Assembly (NCBI RefSeq): GCF_000242635.2
Contig: NC_017770.1
Coordinates: 2,926,669 to 2,990,668 of the forward strand
Origin: Solitalea canadensis DSM 3403
Lineage (GTDB): Bacteria > Bacteroidota > Bacteroidia > Sphingobacteriales > Sphingobacteriaceae
Reading direction: 5' to 3'
DNA: 64,000 nt
How positions within the stretch are numbered: position 1 is the stretch's first letter; the number at the start of each line of letters is the position of its first letter. A program made the position numbers and the translations under genes. The notes beneath the pieces are model-generated. The model did no database searches and was not told where the DNA came from. It saw only the letters and a program-made list of their open reading frames with translations. Positions 48,902 through 57,444 of this stretch are shown here, piece by piece.

Positions 48902-49585
48902 TTAATTAAAAAATATCTGCTCCAGCTCTTTCAGACTGTCGATAATATGGGTTGGCTTATAGGGTAAAAGTTCTTCCCTTGTAAAGGCACCCGTAGTTAC
49001 GCCAATAACATACAAACAACCCGTATTAATTCCCTCATTAATATCAACCTCCGTATCACCAACTTTTGCTACTTCGTTTTCCTTAACACCAGCATTATCC
49101 ATCATTTTCCGGATCATGTACGGATAAGGCCTCCCCTGTTCCACTTCATCACTAGCCACCAGGTAATCAAATAAATTACGCTCTTTCCACCCTAAACGTT
49201 CAACAATTACATCGGCTACTTTTCGAGAAAAACCAGTGTTTAATCCTGCCTTGATTCCCTTTCCTTTTAAGGTATTGAATAAATCTTCTGCGAAAGGGAG
49301 TGCATGCAAATCGGGAGTGGTTGCATAAAAATCAACCATGTACTTTTCAAAAGCCTCATGAATTGAATCGATCAATTCAACCGTGATTTTATCCGGATTT
49401 GTTTCGTGGATATTAAGCAACTGCAGGATGGCAGTCGTTTTTTTATAACCCATTAAAGGATTAACTTCAGCTAACGTAACGTTATAACCAAAGTCGGCCA
49501 TCGCTTCTATGAAGGCGGCATGTACATTTTGCCTGTCGACTACTGTAGTCCCGGCCATATCAAAAACACAAAGCTTTAACGACAT
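48902..49585 (-). CDS. PhnX-like HAD hydrolase (TIGR03351 type)
   Basis: A 227-aa HAD hydrolase. The nucleophile motif is VFDMAGTTV (Asp9). The cap has MGYKKTTAI; Lys49 falls where PhnX has its Schiff-base lysine. Later motifs are LNTGFSRK and VGDTEVDINEG. This fits phosphonatase-like hydrolases, which cleave the C-P bond of phosphonoacetaldehyde or a relative. It is the first gene of the operon. Confidence 0.85.
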   Translation of the reverse strand: MSLKLCVFDMAGTTVVDRQNVHAAFIEAMADFGYNVTLAEVNPLMGYKKTTAILQLLNIHETNPDKITVELIDSIHEAFEKYMVDFYATTPDLHALPFAEDLFNTLKGKGIKAGLNTGFSRKVADVIVERLGWKERNLFDYLVASDEVEQGRPYPYMIRKMMDNAGVKENEVAKVGDTEVDINEGINTGCLYVIGVTTGAFTREELLPYKPTHIIDSLKELEQIFFN

Positions 49586-49624
49586 ATTTAAATTTGTTTT
49601 AACCTGCCCTTATAAGGCAAAAAA

Positions 49625-49665
49625 TAACATACTTATTGTTTAGCAATACTAAACAAAGTATGTTA
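49625..49665 (-). terminator. Terminator or operator between VOC and phosphonate genes
   Basis: A two-part hairpin: AACATACT with AGTATGTT and TTGTTTAG with CTAAACAA, separated by a two-base bulge on one side, with a five-base loop. Leftwards it is followed by T6. It probably ends the VOC transcript; it is also close enough to the next start to act as an operator. Confidence 0.7.
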
Positions 49666-49718
49666 TTTATAAACAAACTTAGTATTAAGCTTTTGTTAAA
49701 TAGCTGATAGATTAGACC

Positions 49719-50183
49719 TTACTCCTGAGGCGAGTAGGTGACGATGTCAATCCCAATACCATTTGGATCTTGTATCGCGAAGTGTCTGTCGCCCCAAGGT
49801 TCATTGCGGAGATCGATTTTGATTGCAATTCCTTTTTGCTTTAGTTCTTTATATACCTTGTCTACATCTTCTACTTCAATAGTAAGATACACTCCCTGAC
49901 CCTGGAATGCTTGTTGAAATAATGGTTGCTGAGAGGCGTGTTCAGGTAGCAGGAAACTTATTTCTGCCTGCTTATTGGGTGTATGTAATAACAGGTAAAA
50001 CTCATTTTCAAATGTTACCCCGAAGTCCAGAATACTGGTGTAAAAAGCCTTGTTTTCTGCCAGTTTTGTCGTTATTATTCCTGCGTTTAATTTCATGTTG
50101 AAGCTTTTGTTAGATGGATTTGATTGTGCGTAATTAGTTAACGATACACCTAGTATTGTTAAGATGATTAGTAATCGTTTCAT
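49719..50183 (-). CDS. Exported VOC/glyoxalase-like protein
   Basis: A 154-aa protein with a signal peptide (MKRLLIILTILGVSLTNYAQ) joined to a VOC domain that starts near Met30 (MKLNAGIITTKLAENKAFYT). The end NEPWGDRHFAIQDPNGIGID is the usual metal-site strand. Most family members are cytoplasmic, so export is unusual. It lies next to an AraC-type regulator on the same strand. A truncated copy is at 36700-36945. The reaction is unknown. Confidence 0.82.
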   Translation of the reverse strand: MKRLLIILTILGVSLTNYAQSNPSNKSFNMKLNAGIITTKLAENKAFYTSILDFGVTFENEFYLLLHTPNKQAEISFLLPEHASQQPLFQQAFQGQGVYLTIEVEDVDKVYKELKQKGIAIKIDLRNEPWGDRHFAIQDPNGIGIDIVTYSPQE

Positions 50184-50256
50184 GATTGTATTGATTTAAC
50201 AATACAAAAATCGCACTGTTGAGGACCTTAAAATTGTAAAAATCGGACAACTTAAT

Positions 50257-51060
50257 TCAGAAGGCTTTTCCTGGGGTAATGCCGTACAGGTTTTTAAACT
50301 CTTTAATAAAATGGGCCTGATCATAATAGCCATTTTCTAAGAACAGCTTATTACCTTTCAAACTTTGCTGGGAGGGTTTAGCTTGAAGAATTTGCTGAAA
50401 TCTAACAATCTTATTAAATGTTTTAGCGGTATCGCCAATATAAAACTCAAAAAGTCGTCGCAACTGACGTGGACTGATCCCTGTATCCAGCTCCGTTTCT
50501 ATATTTATTGCTCCTGATTTATTCAGTATAATTTCAATTGCTCCGTACAAGCGGATGTCATTATTGAAAGTTATCTCCGACAAACGTTTCAAAAAATAAC
50601 GATCAAGTGTTTCTTTTATCTGCTTTGGAGATAATTTTTCCGTAAGGTTATTAGCAATAAATATAGAGGTGGAAGGAATAACCGATCTCAACTCTTCAAA
50701 CCGGTCACTCAATTCAATTGCACTAATACCAAACAGCTGAGGAAACATGGTTGGCAGAAACCTCACTCCAACATAATTAAACGAATTTTCAAGTGGAAAT
50801 TCGGTATACTGCTTACAAAATCCCATCACATAGCTGTTATGCGGATTATCCAGCTCAAAATAGATATCAATACAACCATCAGCCACTACCCTGTAAATAA
50901 ACTCTTCGTTTAGTTTTTCGGTCGTTTTAAGCTGCCAATAGCAATAGATAAGTGGCTGTAATTTAGCATCCGGCAGAAACTCGACGTAACTCACATTGCT
51001 GGCTGTTTGCTTAACAGTTGGCTGAACAGGGGCATAAAGTGTCCGGATGTTTGTTATCAC
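50257..51060 (-). CDS. AraC-family transcriptional regulator
   Basis: A 267-aa regulator. The N-terminal domain (FLPDAKLQPLIYCYWQLKT) looks like the DUF6597 sensor type, and the C-terminal AraC helix-turn-helix pair is in RFQQILQAKPSQQ and NGYYDQAHFIKEFKNLYGI. It lies just before the VOC gene on the same strand (73 bases apart) and may control it. The inducer is not known. A heptad-repeat block lies upstream of it. Confidence 0.85.
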   Translation of the reverse strand: MITNIRTLYAPVQPTVKQTASNVSYVEFLPDAKLQPLIYCYWQLKTTEKLNEEFIYRVVADGCIDIYFELDNPHNSYVMGFCKQYTEFPLENSFNYVGVRFLPTMFPQLFGISAIELSDRFEELRSVIPSTSIFIANNLTEKLSPKQIKETLDRYFLKRLSEITFNNDIRLYGAIEIILNKSGAINIETELDTGISPRQLRRLFEFYIGDTAKTFNKIVRFQQILQAKPSQQSLKGNKLFLENGYYDQAHFIKEFKNLYGITPGKAF

Positions 51061-51111
51061 TTTCAGAGGTTGCGTTGTGGTAACAAAGGTAAGAGAAAAT
51101 TAGGTTGATAG

Positions 51112-51156
51112 TTCATGGTTCATAGTTGAAAATGGTCCATGGTCCATAGTCCATGG
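51112..51156 (-). repeat. Heptad repeat block, inverted arm
   Basis: Units TTCATGG, TTCATAG, TCCATGG, TCCATAG and TCCATGG, with one broken unit between. These are reverse complements of the units at 51238-51321. Confidence 0.85.
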
Positions 51157-51237
51157 TGATTGTATAGTTGCATTACTTAACTTTTTATCTGGATAGTCTC
51201 AAAAATAAAATTGATACTCTAGTCTATAGAAAAACTT

Positions 51238-51321
51238 CTATGGACTATGGACTATGGACTATGAACTATGAACTATGAACTATGGACTATGAACTATGGA
51301 CTATGAACTATGAACCATGAA
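51238..51321 (+). repeat. Heptad tandem repeat, 12 units of CTATGRA
   Basis: Twelve 7-base units (CTATGGA or CTATGAA, the last CCATGAA) end exactly at the stop codon of the GH5_2 gene. With the arm at 51112-51156 it can form a long hairpin around about 80 bases. Confidence 0.92.
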
Positions 51322-52320
51322 CTAAAACCCATTCAACTCCCTCAATTTCTCCCGAATGTACTTCCCGGCATCTGTTAACTGATCTGTTGTCCAGTTTCCA
51401 TTAACAGGGGCTCCCGGCATAAGCAAGGCTGTGGTTTCTTTTTTATCTGTAATGTTCCAGTTGGCCCAGCTGAGTTTATTCGACTCCATCCAATTAAGCC
51501 ATTCGTTGGTTTTTACTCTGTTGAACTCACCATCGCCGTTTGCTTCGCCAACCCCCCATTCGGTTACAAATAAAGCCAGACCATTTTTAATAGCCAGATC
51601 GGCACGGGCCCTTAACATTTCATTATGATTTGGGTCAGAAGCATAAAAGTGAAATGAATAGGCAGTGTTATTAAAACTCGTTATAGGATCTTTGGAGGCA
51701 ATATCCACATCCTGATCCCAACTCGAGCTTCCCACAACGATCAGCTTATTGGGATCGTTTTTCCTGATTGTTTTGATCACATCCACTGCATACGCTTTAA
51801 TAGCAGGCCAGGTTTGACGTTCAGGCTCATTCCAAATCTCATAAATGATATTTGGTTTATCGGCGTAACGTTTCGCTACTTTATCAAAAAAGCCTTTAGA
51901 CTCTTCCAGGTGCTGTTCGGCATTATGGTCATGCCAGTCGATCAATACGTAAATTCCTTTCGCTAAAGCATGATCAATCACTTTGGTTATCAAGGCATAT
52001 TGTTGTTCGGGCTGCTGAAGATAGCCTCCATCATGCTGAATCGCCATTGATACTCTCAGTAATGATATTTTAAAGTCTTTGATCAACCAGTCGATCACTT
52101 CTGTGTTGTAATACTTCTGCCCCTGCCAAATGCTCCACGACAAGCTTATTCCTCTTAATTGAGACGGGACATTATTTACATCAACTATTTTTCCGTTTAC
52201 AACTTTTAGTGCTCCGTGGTTCTTAACCGGAGCTACCCATTGTGCATTGGAACTACCTATTATGGAAATTAGAAGCAGCAAAGAAACCAATGCTTTTTTT
52301 GATATTGATTGAATTACCAT
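51322..52320 (-). CDS. GH5_2-like endo-beta-1,4-glucanase
   Basis: A 332-aa exported enzyme (signal peptide to about SSNAQ) with a single GH5 catalytic domain. The acid/base is Glu165 in IYEIWNEPE and the nucleophile is Glu254 in LFVTEWGVG. LRGISLSW and WHDHNAE fit subfamily 2 cellulases. In this locus it would cut the beta-1,4-glucosyl parts of glucomannan. It overlaps the CE2 gene by 7 bases, so the two are translated together. Confidence 0.9.
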   Translation of the reverse strand: MVIQSISKKALVSLLLLISIIGSSNAQWVAPVKNHGALKVVNGKIVDVNNVPSQLRGISLSWSIWQGQKYYNTEVIDWLIKDFKISLLRVSMAIQHDGGYLQQPEQQYALITKVIDHALAKGIYVLIDWHDHNAEQHLEESKGFFDKVAKRYADKPNIIYEIWNEPERQTWPAIKAYAVDVIKTIRKNDPNKLIVVGSSSWDQDVDIASKDPITSFNNTAYSFHFYASDPNHNEMLRARADLAIKNGLALFVTEWGVGEANGDGEFNRVKTNEWLNWMESNKLSWANWNITDKKETTALLMPGAPVNGNWTTDQLTDAGKYIREKLRELNGF

Positions 52321-53375
52321 TTTTTTAGTTTTTTAAGATAAGCTGTAAGTTCATTGGCGATTTGTAAGTGGTCCTCCAAATCCGGATGATCACCACAGCC
52401 GTTGTGATAGCGTTTAGAAAAGAAATAAGAATCGATATTCTCATCTCCGGATTTTTTCACCGCCGCAACAATACTTGTTAGTTGATTTTTAAGTACAGCT
52501 ACCAGTTTTTCATCCGCCATAGGACTGGTCAGGCAAACGATTGTTGCTTTGGGATAATGAGAACGGAGCTGTGTTATAAATTTCACGTAAGCACTGCAAA
52601 ATGTAGCTGAATCCTGAATACCATCATTCTGGCCCAGACAAACAGTAACTACATCAGGAACATAATTCTTGAAGTTCCATTTTATGCTATCCTCCCGCAT
52701 ATATATTTTGTCAAACACTTGCGGCATCTTAATAGTGAGGTTGCAACAGCTATGAATAAGTCCAATGCCTGAAACGGAACTTAATTGCCACTGTGCATTT
52801 AAAGACCGCGCTGTTATTGCTCCATAACTCAGGTAAGCATTATGCTGATCATACCACTCGCCTTTGTCGCATTTAATTACCGATTCGTCGCTACCCATAC
52901 CACAGGTTATTGAATTTCCAATAAACTCAATTTTCCGTGAAGGAGCTGGTGCTAAAGGAAGCAACTTTTCACATTTTAAGCCTAAAAACTCCAGATAACC
53001 GATCCCAGATTCAGTGGTTTTACAAATAAGAATCTTGTGCGTTTTTTTATTCGTTTTTGCAGTAATAGTTAATGCATTTGTTTTTCCGGTTAGTTTAATC
53101 CGTTGTGGCTGCTCATCATCAATAACCACTGTGATGTAATTATGATACTTTCCGTAAAGCATTTCATCATTTAACTGTATTTCACAGCTTTTACCTTCAA
53201 AAGCTGCCTCAATATATACGCCGGACGCCCAGAAACGAGGTAGTTTTTCATTGGAAAAATCGATACGACCAGTATATCGGAATAATGAATTATCGGCGGG
53301 ATAAAAATGTGGGGGTGTTGCCTTTGAACTAAAAGAAATCAACAGGCAAACAAGAATGGGTAGTATTCTTTTCAC
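52314..53375 (-). CDS. CE2-family acetyl esterase (SGNH type)
   Basis: A 353-aa exported protein (signal peptide to about SSKA). A jelly-roll N-terminal domain (residues 25-140, FRYTGRIDF, WASGVYIEA) is followed by an SGNH esterase domain: Ser155 in FIGNSITCGMG, and the His of GDHPDLED near residue 330. This order is that of CE2 enzymes, which remove acetyl groups from mannans and xylans. It fits deacetylation of glucomannan in this locus. Confidence 0.88.
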   Translation of the reverse strand: MKRILPILVCLLISFSSKATPPHFYPADNSLFRYTGRIDFSNEKLPRFWASGVYIEAAFEGKSCEIQLNDEMLYGKYHNYITVVIDDEQPQRIKLTGKTNALTITAKTNKKTHKILICKTTESGIGYLEFLGLKCEKLLPLAPAPSRKIEFIGNSITCGMGSDESVIKCDKGEWYDQHNAYLSYGAITARSLNAQWQLSSVSGIGLIHSCCNLTIKMPQVFDKIYMREDSIKWNFKNYVPDVVTVCLGQNDGIQDSATFCSAYVKFITQLRSHYPKATIVCLTSPMADEKLVAVLKNQLTSIVAAVKKSGDENIDSYFFSKRYHNGCGDHPDLEDHLQIANELTAYLKKLKKW

Positions 53376-53406
53376 TGTTCGAGAAGGTTTAATTGTTTAT
53401 ACTTTA

Positions 53407-53469
53407 ACCCAACCCTGTCCCCTCTCAAAAAGGGGAAACCTCATTTCAGAGCAGGGGATTAGGGTGAGT
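53407..53469. repeat. Imperfect intergenic palindrome
   Basis: ACCCAACCCTGTCCCCTCT pairs imperfectly with AGAGCAGGGGATTAGGGTGA. It lies between the GH27 and CE2 genes and is of the same GC-rich type as 54766-54837. Confidence 0.5.
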
Positions 53470-53494
53470 TACCTATTATTACATTACAAACTCG

Positions 53495-54733
53495 TTATTT
53501 TATTAATTCAAGCCTCAATACCACCACGTCACGTGCAGGTACTTTTGTGCTAAAAGGTTTCTTGGTTGTACCTGTTTTTTTCTTCGTCCATAAATTTTTT
53601 AGTGTATAGGTTGAAGTCTGCCCATTCAATTCCTTTCCAGAAAGTGAATCCTGAATAATCACTTTTTTCCAATCCAATGAAACTACTTTTTCACTTTTAC
53701 TTCTGTTGAGAAAACAAATAGCCCAGTCCCCTCCTTTTAGCGGCTTTAACCATGTTTGCAGGCTATCTACAGAAGTATGCTTAAATCCTTGGATACCCAA
53801 CGAATCTTGGTTAATGGCAATTATGTCTTTATTGGTTAATACTTCAACCGTTTCCTTATCCATGTTACGAATATCATTACCGGCAATCAGTGGAGCAGCC
53901 AGCATGGCCCACATGGTAAAGTGTGCCCGATCTTCCCTAGGGGTTAGTTTTCCGTTACCTACCTCCAACATATCAGGATCATTCCAATGGCCAGGCCCGG
54001 CATATTTACGGAGGCCATCCTGCATATCTAAAATTTGCATGGTTCCAAACGATTTCCAGGTTCCATGATCTTCGATGCAATCAAAACAGTTATAGATATC
54101 ACCGGTGGTACGCCATAAATGCCCAACCGTTTTACCCCATTCCCATGGCTTATCATTACCCCACTCACAAATACTCAACACAATTGGACGGCCCGCACGA
54201 CGCAATGCAGCTGTAATTGTTTTATAAGCACCTTCAGCTTTTAACCCTTCGGTATTACACCAATCGTATTTTAAATAATCAATTCCCCATGCAGCATAGG
54301 TCATTGCATCCTGAAATTCATAGCCACGGCTACCAGGTCGGCCTCCACAGGTCTGCGAGCCGGCATCTGAATAAATACCGATTTTTAACCCTTTGGAATG
54401 AATATAATCGGCCAGCGCTTTCATGCCCGAAGGAAAACGTTTAGGATCAGGGTGAATAAAGCCTAAACTATCACGATCACCATGCCAGCAGTCATCAATG
54501 TTAATGTAGGTATAACCCGCGTCTTTCATTCCCGAGCTTACCATAGCATCAGCGATTGATTTAATCAGGTTTTCATCCACATTACAAGCAAATTTGTTCC
54601 AACTGTTCCATCCCATAGGTGGAGTCAGCGCAAGGCCTTCATACTTGGTATAATTCTGAACGTAGTTATTGCCTTGTCCGAAAGCAAAACAGGTTAGGCT
54701 TAGCAAGCTGAAGAGTGTAAGAAGTTTTTTCAT
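53495..54733 (-). CDS. GH27 alpha-galactosidase
   Basis: A 412-aa exported enzyme (signal peptide MKKLLTLFSLLSLTCFAFGQ). TPPMGWNSWNKFAC starts the GH27 barrel. The nucleophile is Asp157 in YLKYDWCN and the acid/base is Asp212 in WRTTGDIYN. A C-terminal beta domain follows. It removes alpha-1,6-galactose side chains from galactomannan. It is flanked on both sides by intergenic palindromes, so it may be a separate transcript or a later insertion into the operon. Confidence 0.94.
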   Translation of the reverse strand: MKKLLTLFSLLSLTCFAFGQGNNYVQNYTKYEGLALTPPMGWNSWNKFACNVDENLIKSIADAMVSSGMKDAGYTYINIDDCWHGDRDSLGFIHPDPKRFPSGMKALADYIHSKGLKIGIYSDAGSQTCGGRPGSRGYEFQDAMTYAAWGIDYLKYDWCNTEGLKAEGAYKTITAALRRAGRPIVLSICEWGNDKPWEWGKTVGHLWRTTGDIYNCFDCIEDHGTWKSFGTMQILDMQDGLRKYAGPGHWNDPDMLEVGNGKLTPREDRAHFTMWAMLAAPLIAGNDIRNMDKETVEVLTNKDIIAINQDSLGIQGFKHTSVDSLQTWLKPLKGGDWAICFLNRSKSEKVVSLDWKKVIIQDSLSGKELNGQTSTYTLKNLWTKKKTGTTKKPFSTKVPARDVVVLRLELIK

Positions 54734-54765
54734 TATCTATTTATTTTTCTAATGATTATAAAGGG

Positions 54766-54837
54766 ACACACCTCTAACCTCTCTCGATAGGAGAATCAGG
54801 TTGTAGTTTCCCCTCTTGAGAGGGGTTGGGGGTGTGT
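54766..54837. repeat. Intergenic palindromic repeat (CCCCTCTTGAGAGGGG type)
   Basis: ACACACCTCTAACCTCTC pairs with GAGAGGGGTTGGGGGTGTGT, with a loop of about 30 bases. CCCTCTTGAGAGGG within it is itself a perfect palindrome. It lies between GH26 and GH27. Confidence 0.65.
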
Positions 54838-54864
54838 TCTCAACTGTTCTTTCAAATCAGTATC

Positions 54865-56073
54865 CTATTTCAATTTATACATGCTTCCTATCTTATCTCC
54901 AAACATGATATAGGCATCATTCTTAAACTTTATAAAGTCGGATTCAGAAGCATGGCCCTTGTATGGGGTCCAAAATGCATTAGGCGTGTTAGTCCACACC
55001 ATTGCATAGGCAAGTTCCACCTTTTGTTCTTTTAGTGCCTTTAAAAGCGTTTGGGTATACCAATCCTTTTTTGTTAGGTTTTGCAACCCTGTTTCTGTTA
55101 AAGCCGCCAGCTTATTCTGTTTTTTGGCATAATCCGAAATGATTTTAAGCTTATTTGCTGCAATTGATACAGAACCGTCCACCTTCATATCTTCATAATT
55201 ATCCATTCCGACAAGGTCTACGAAGGCATCACCAGGATAACGCTCCAGGTATTCAGCTTCAGTGGTAAAGTTTCTGTCGGGCGACCATGCATATAGGAAA
55301 TTATGTACACCTAACTCATCCCGCAGGTAAGTTACCGTAAACTGATACAATGATTTATAATCAGCAGCAGTGCAATGTGCTTTCCCCCACCAGAACCAAT
55401 CGCCGTCGAACTCATGAAATGGCCTGAAAATAATGGGGACAAGCTTGCCATCAGCTCCGATAAGCGTTTGGGCAAAATCAGCTATTTCTTTAAGGGATTT
55501 TTTATAAACTTCATGGTAGGCTCCACCTGGTAATATCTGACTTACTGCCTCTTGCGGCGAATCATTCCAGTAAAAGCTTCCCTTTGAAACCGGATTAGCA
55601 TAATGCCAGCAAAACGTATTAACTCCGCCTCTGTTATAGGCCTGTACAGCACAATCACGGGCTATTTGCTTCTCATAATCGAACCAGACCCCATCCGCAA
55701 AATTGGCTATATGAATAAAATCATGACCATAAACTGCGGGATAGGCTCCGGTAACTTCTTTCACATCCGACCGCGAAAGATCATATGGCATGTTATCTTG
55801 TTCATTTTCCCAAGAGTATCCTCGTTTGGTATCATCCTGATGGCCAAATAATACCTTGGTTTTTGAGCTTACTTTCAATTTATAAAACAGTGCAGTAGTT
55901 TCTTCTGTAGCTGATTTATCAACCAACCACGTACGAACGGTTGTTAAATCAGGAATTTCTTCAGGTACAACAACCTCTCCTCCATCACCCTCTGGTTTTG
56001 GTGAATCTTTTTTACAAGCTCCTAAAACAGTAAAGATGATTAATGGCAGTATCACAATTGCTTTTATCCTCAT
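54865..56073 (-). CDS. GH26 endo-beta-1,4-mannanase lipoprotein
   Basis: A 402-aa lipoprotein (Cys20 in TVLGACKKD). VLFGHQDDTKRGYSW starts the GH26 barrel; acid/base Glu221 is in FRPFHEFDGDWFWWG and nucleophile Glu327 in LTETGLQ. The lipid anchor suggests surface or periplasmic attack on beta-mannan. It is 4 bases after the GH5_7 gene, so both mannanases are made together. Confidence 0.93.
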   Translation of the reverse strand: MRIKAIVILPLIIFTVLGACKKDSPKPEGDGGEVVVPEEIPDLTTVRTWLVDKSATEETTALFYKLKVSSKTKVLFGHQDDTKRGYSWENEQDNMPYDLSRSDVKEVTGAYPAVYGHDFIHIANFADGVWFDYEKQIARDCAVQAYNRGGVNTFCWHYANPVSKGSFYWNDSPQEAVSQILPGGAYHEVYKKSLKEIADFAQTLIGADGKLVPIIFRPFHEFDGDWFWWGKAHCTAADYKSLYQFTVTYLRDELGVHNFLYAWSPDRNFTTEAEYLERYPGDAFVDLVGMDNYEDMKVDGSVSIAANKLKIISDYAKKQNKLAALTETGLQNLTKKDWYTQTLLKALKEQKVELAYAMVWTNTPNAFWTPYKGHASESDFIKFKNDAYIMFGDKIGSMYKLK

Positions 56074-56077
56074 GATC

Positions 56078-57376
56078 TTACTTTGGACTTACTGCAAATT
56101 GCTTGATTATATTCCAAGTACTTTTATCACTGTCGAAGACCGTATTAAGTCCTTGTTCTTCTTGTGGTGGATCACCCATAAAGTCATCTCCTTCTTTCCA
56201 AAATTCCTGATGCGGAACTGGACGGGCGGTACCTCCAAATGCCCAGAAATTACATCCGGCAATTGAATGGTTTTGGAGTACACTGTTTTTCCATTGTGTA
56301 AACACGACAGAGTAATAACCATCACGTGCCGCAGTGGTAGTAGTAGGGTCAAACGAATGTTGATCTCTTGGTAAGCCAAATTCCTCTATCACCAATGGCT
56401 TATTAAGCTTATCTGCAATTTGTTTTTGTGTTTGAATGTAGCGGACCGTTTTGGCAATTACAGAATCAAGTCCTTGTTCAATTTCTTTACCCTTAAACCA
56501 ACTCCAGTTTTTTGGCCAGATATGTAGGGTGAGGTAATCAATCTGTGAAGGACGATGAACCTCTTCAAATAATTCGGCTGATTCTTCTGTTCCCATTATC
56601 CCTTCTGTACCCAAGGTTACGAGGTGATTTTTATCCAATGATTTAATAAAAACAGCCATTTCTGAGGTCCATTGCTTATAGGCATCTACAGCTGTTGGAC
56701 GCATTGGACGAGGCTCATTTGCCAACTCCCAGGCCATAATAGCGGGGTCGTCTCTATAGGCTTTTTTAGTATAGCTATTAACCCGGTTCACAATCAATTG
56801 AACCTGTTTTTTATAATCTTCAATGCAAGGCTGACATGAGTAAAATTTGCTGGTGTTATCACGCAAATCATCCCAATTCAATTTTCTTTGCATGGTTGAG
56901 TCGGTAATAATCTTGTTCCAGCTTAAATATTGAAGAAAACCACCGCTCCACTCCCAATTATTACTCAGAAATAAAACAGCATGCATCTTTCTTTTTCCTA
57001 TCTCGAACAGCAGAAAATCAAGTCCTTCTAATAATGACTCATCAAATTGTCCTTGCTCTGCTTGTAAAGTCGGTTTTACACGCTCCACTCCATTAACCAA
57101 CCCTTTACCTTCAGATCCGGCTAAGACACGAAGATTGGTTACTCCATGTGCTTTCAGAAAGTCCAATTCTTTTCTCAGCCTGTCTTTGCCATGTTTTTTA
57201 TCTTTTACCAACGCCAGCAATCCACCATACCAATAATTAGTACCTATATAATAGTAAGGTTTGTTATTAAGAATGAATTGATGGTTTTTTACGCTGACAA
57301 AATTGGATTGAGCCTCGGTTTTGGAACCAAATAATAGCAATGTAAAGAGAAGTATACCAGAAAGAGTTATTTTCAT
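56078..57376 (-). CDS. GH5_7-like endo-beta-1,4-mannanase
   Basis: A 432-aa exported enzyme (signal peptide to about TEAQ). YYYIGTNYWYGGLLA and VLFLSNNWEWSGG fit subfamily 7. The acid/base is Glu221 in AWELANEPRP and the nucleophile is Glu332 in VIEEFGLPRD. It cuts beta-1,4-mannan internally. It is separated from the SGBP gene by a strong terminator-like hairpin, which may reduce read-through from susCD. Confidence 0.92.
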   Translation of the reverse strand: MKITLSGILLFTLLLFGSKTEAQSNFVSVKNHQFILNNKPYYYIGTNYWYGGLLALVKDKKHGKDRLRKELDFLKAHGVTNLRVLAGSEGKGLVNGVERVKPTLQAEQGQFDESLLEGLDFLLFEIGKRKMHAVLFLSNNWEWSGGFLQYLSWNKIITDSTMQRKLNWDDLRDNTSKFYSCQPCIEDYKKQVQLIVNRVNSYTKKAYRDDPAIMAWELANEPRPMRPTAVDAYKQWTSEMAVFIKSLDKNHLVTLGTEGIMGTEESAELFEEVHRPSQIDYLTLHIWPKNWSWFKGKEIEQGLDSVIAKTVRYIQTQKQIADKLNKPLVIEEFGLPRDQHSFDPTTTTAARDGYYSVVFTQWKNSVLQNHSIAGCNFWAFGGTARPVPHQEFWKEGDDFMGDPPQEEQGLNTVFDSDKSTWNIIKQFAVSPK

Positions 57377-57391
57377 TACAATAGATCATAA

Positions 57392-57434
57392 AAAAGCCTG
57401 ATCAATACAGCTGTTGGTAGTTGATCAGGCTTTT
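57392..57434 (-). terminator. Intra-operon terminator between SGBP and mannanase genes
   Basis: A perfect 14-bp stem (57392-57405 with 57421-57434) is followed leftwards by T6. It should lower transcription from susCD-SGBP into the enzyme genes. Confidence 0.88.
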
Positions 57435-57444
57435 AGTTAGTTAA

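Noticed and set aside
51106..51321. A CRISPR array
   Set aside because: The repeats are 7 bases long, tandem and without spacers, and there are no cas genes. It is a heptad repeat.
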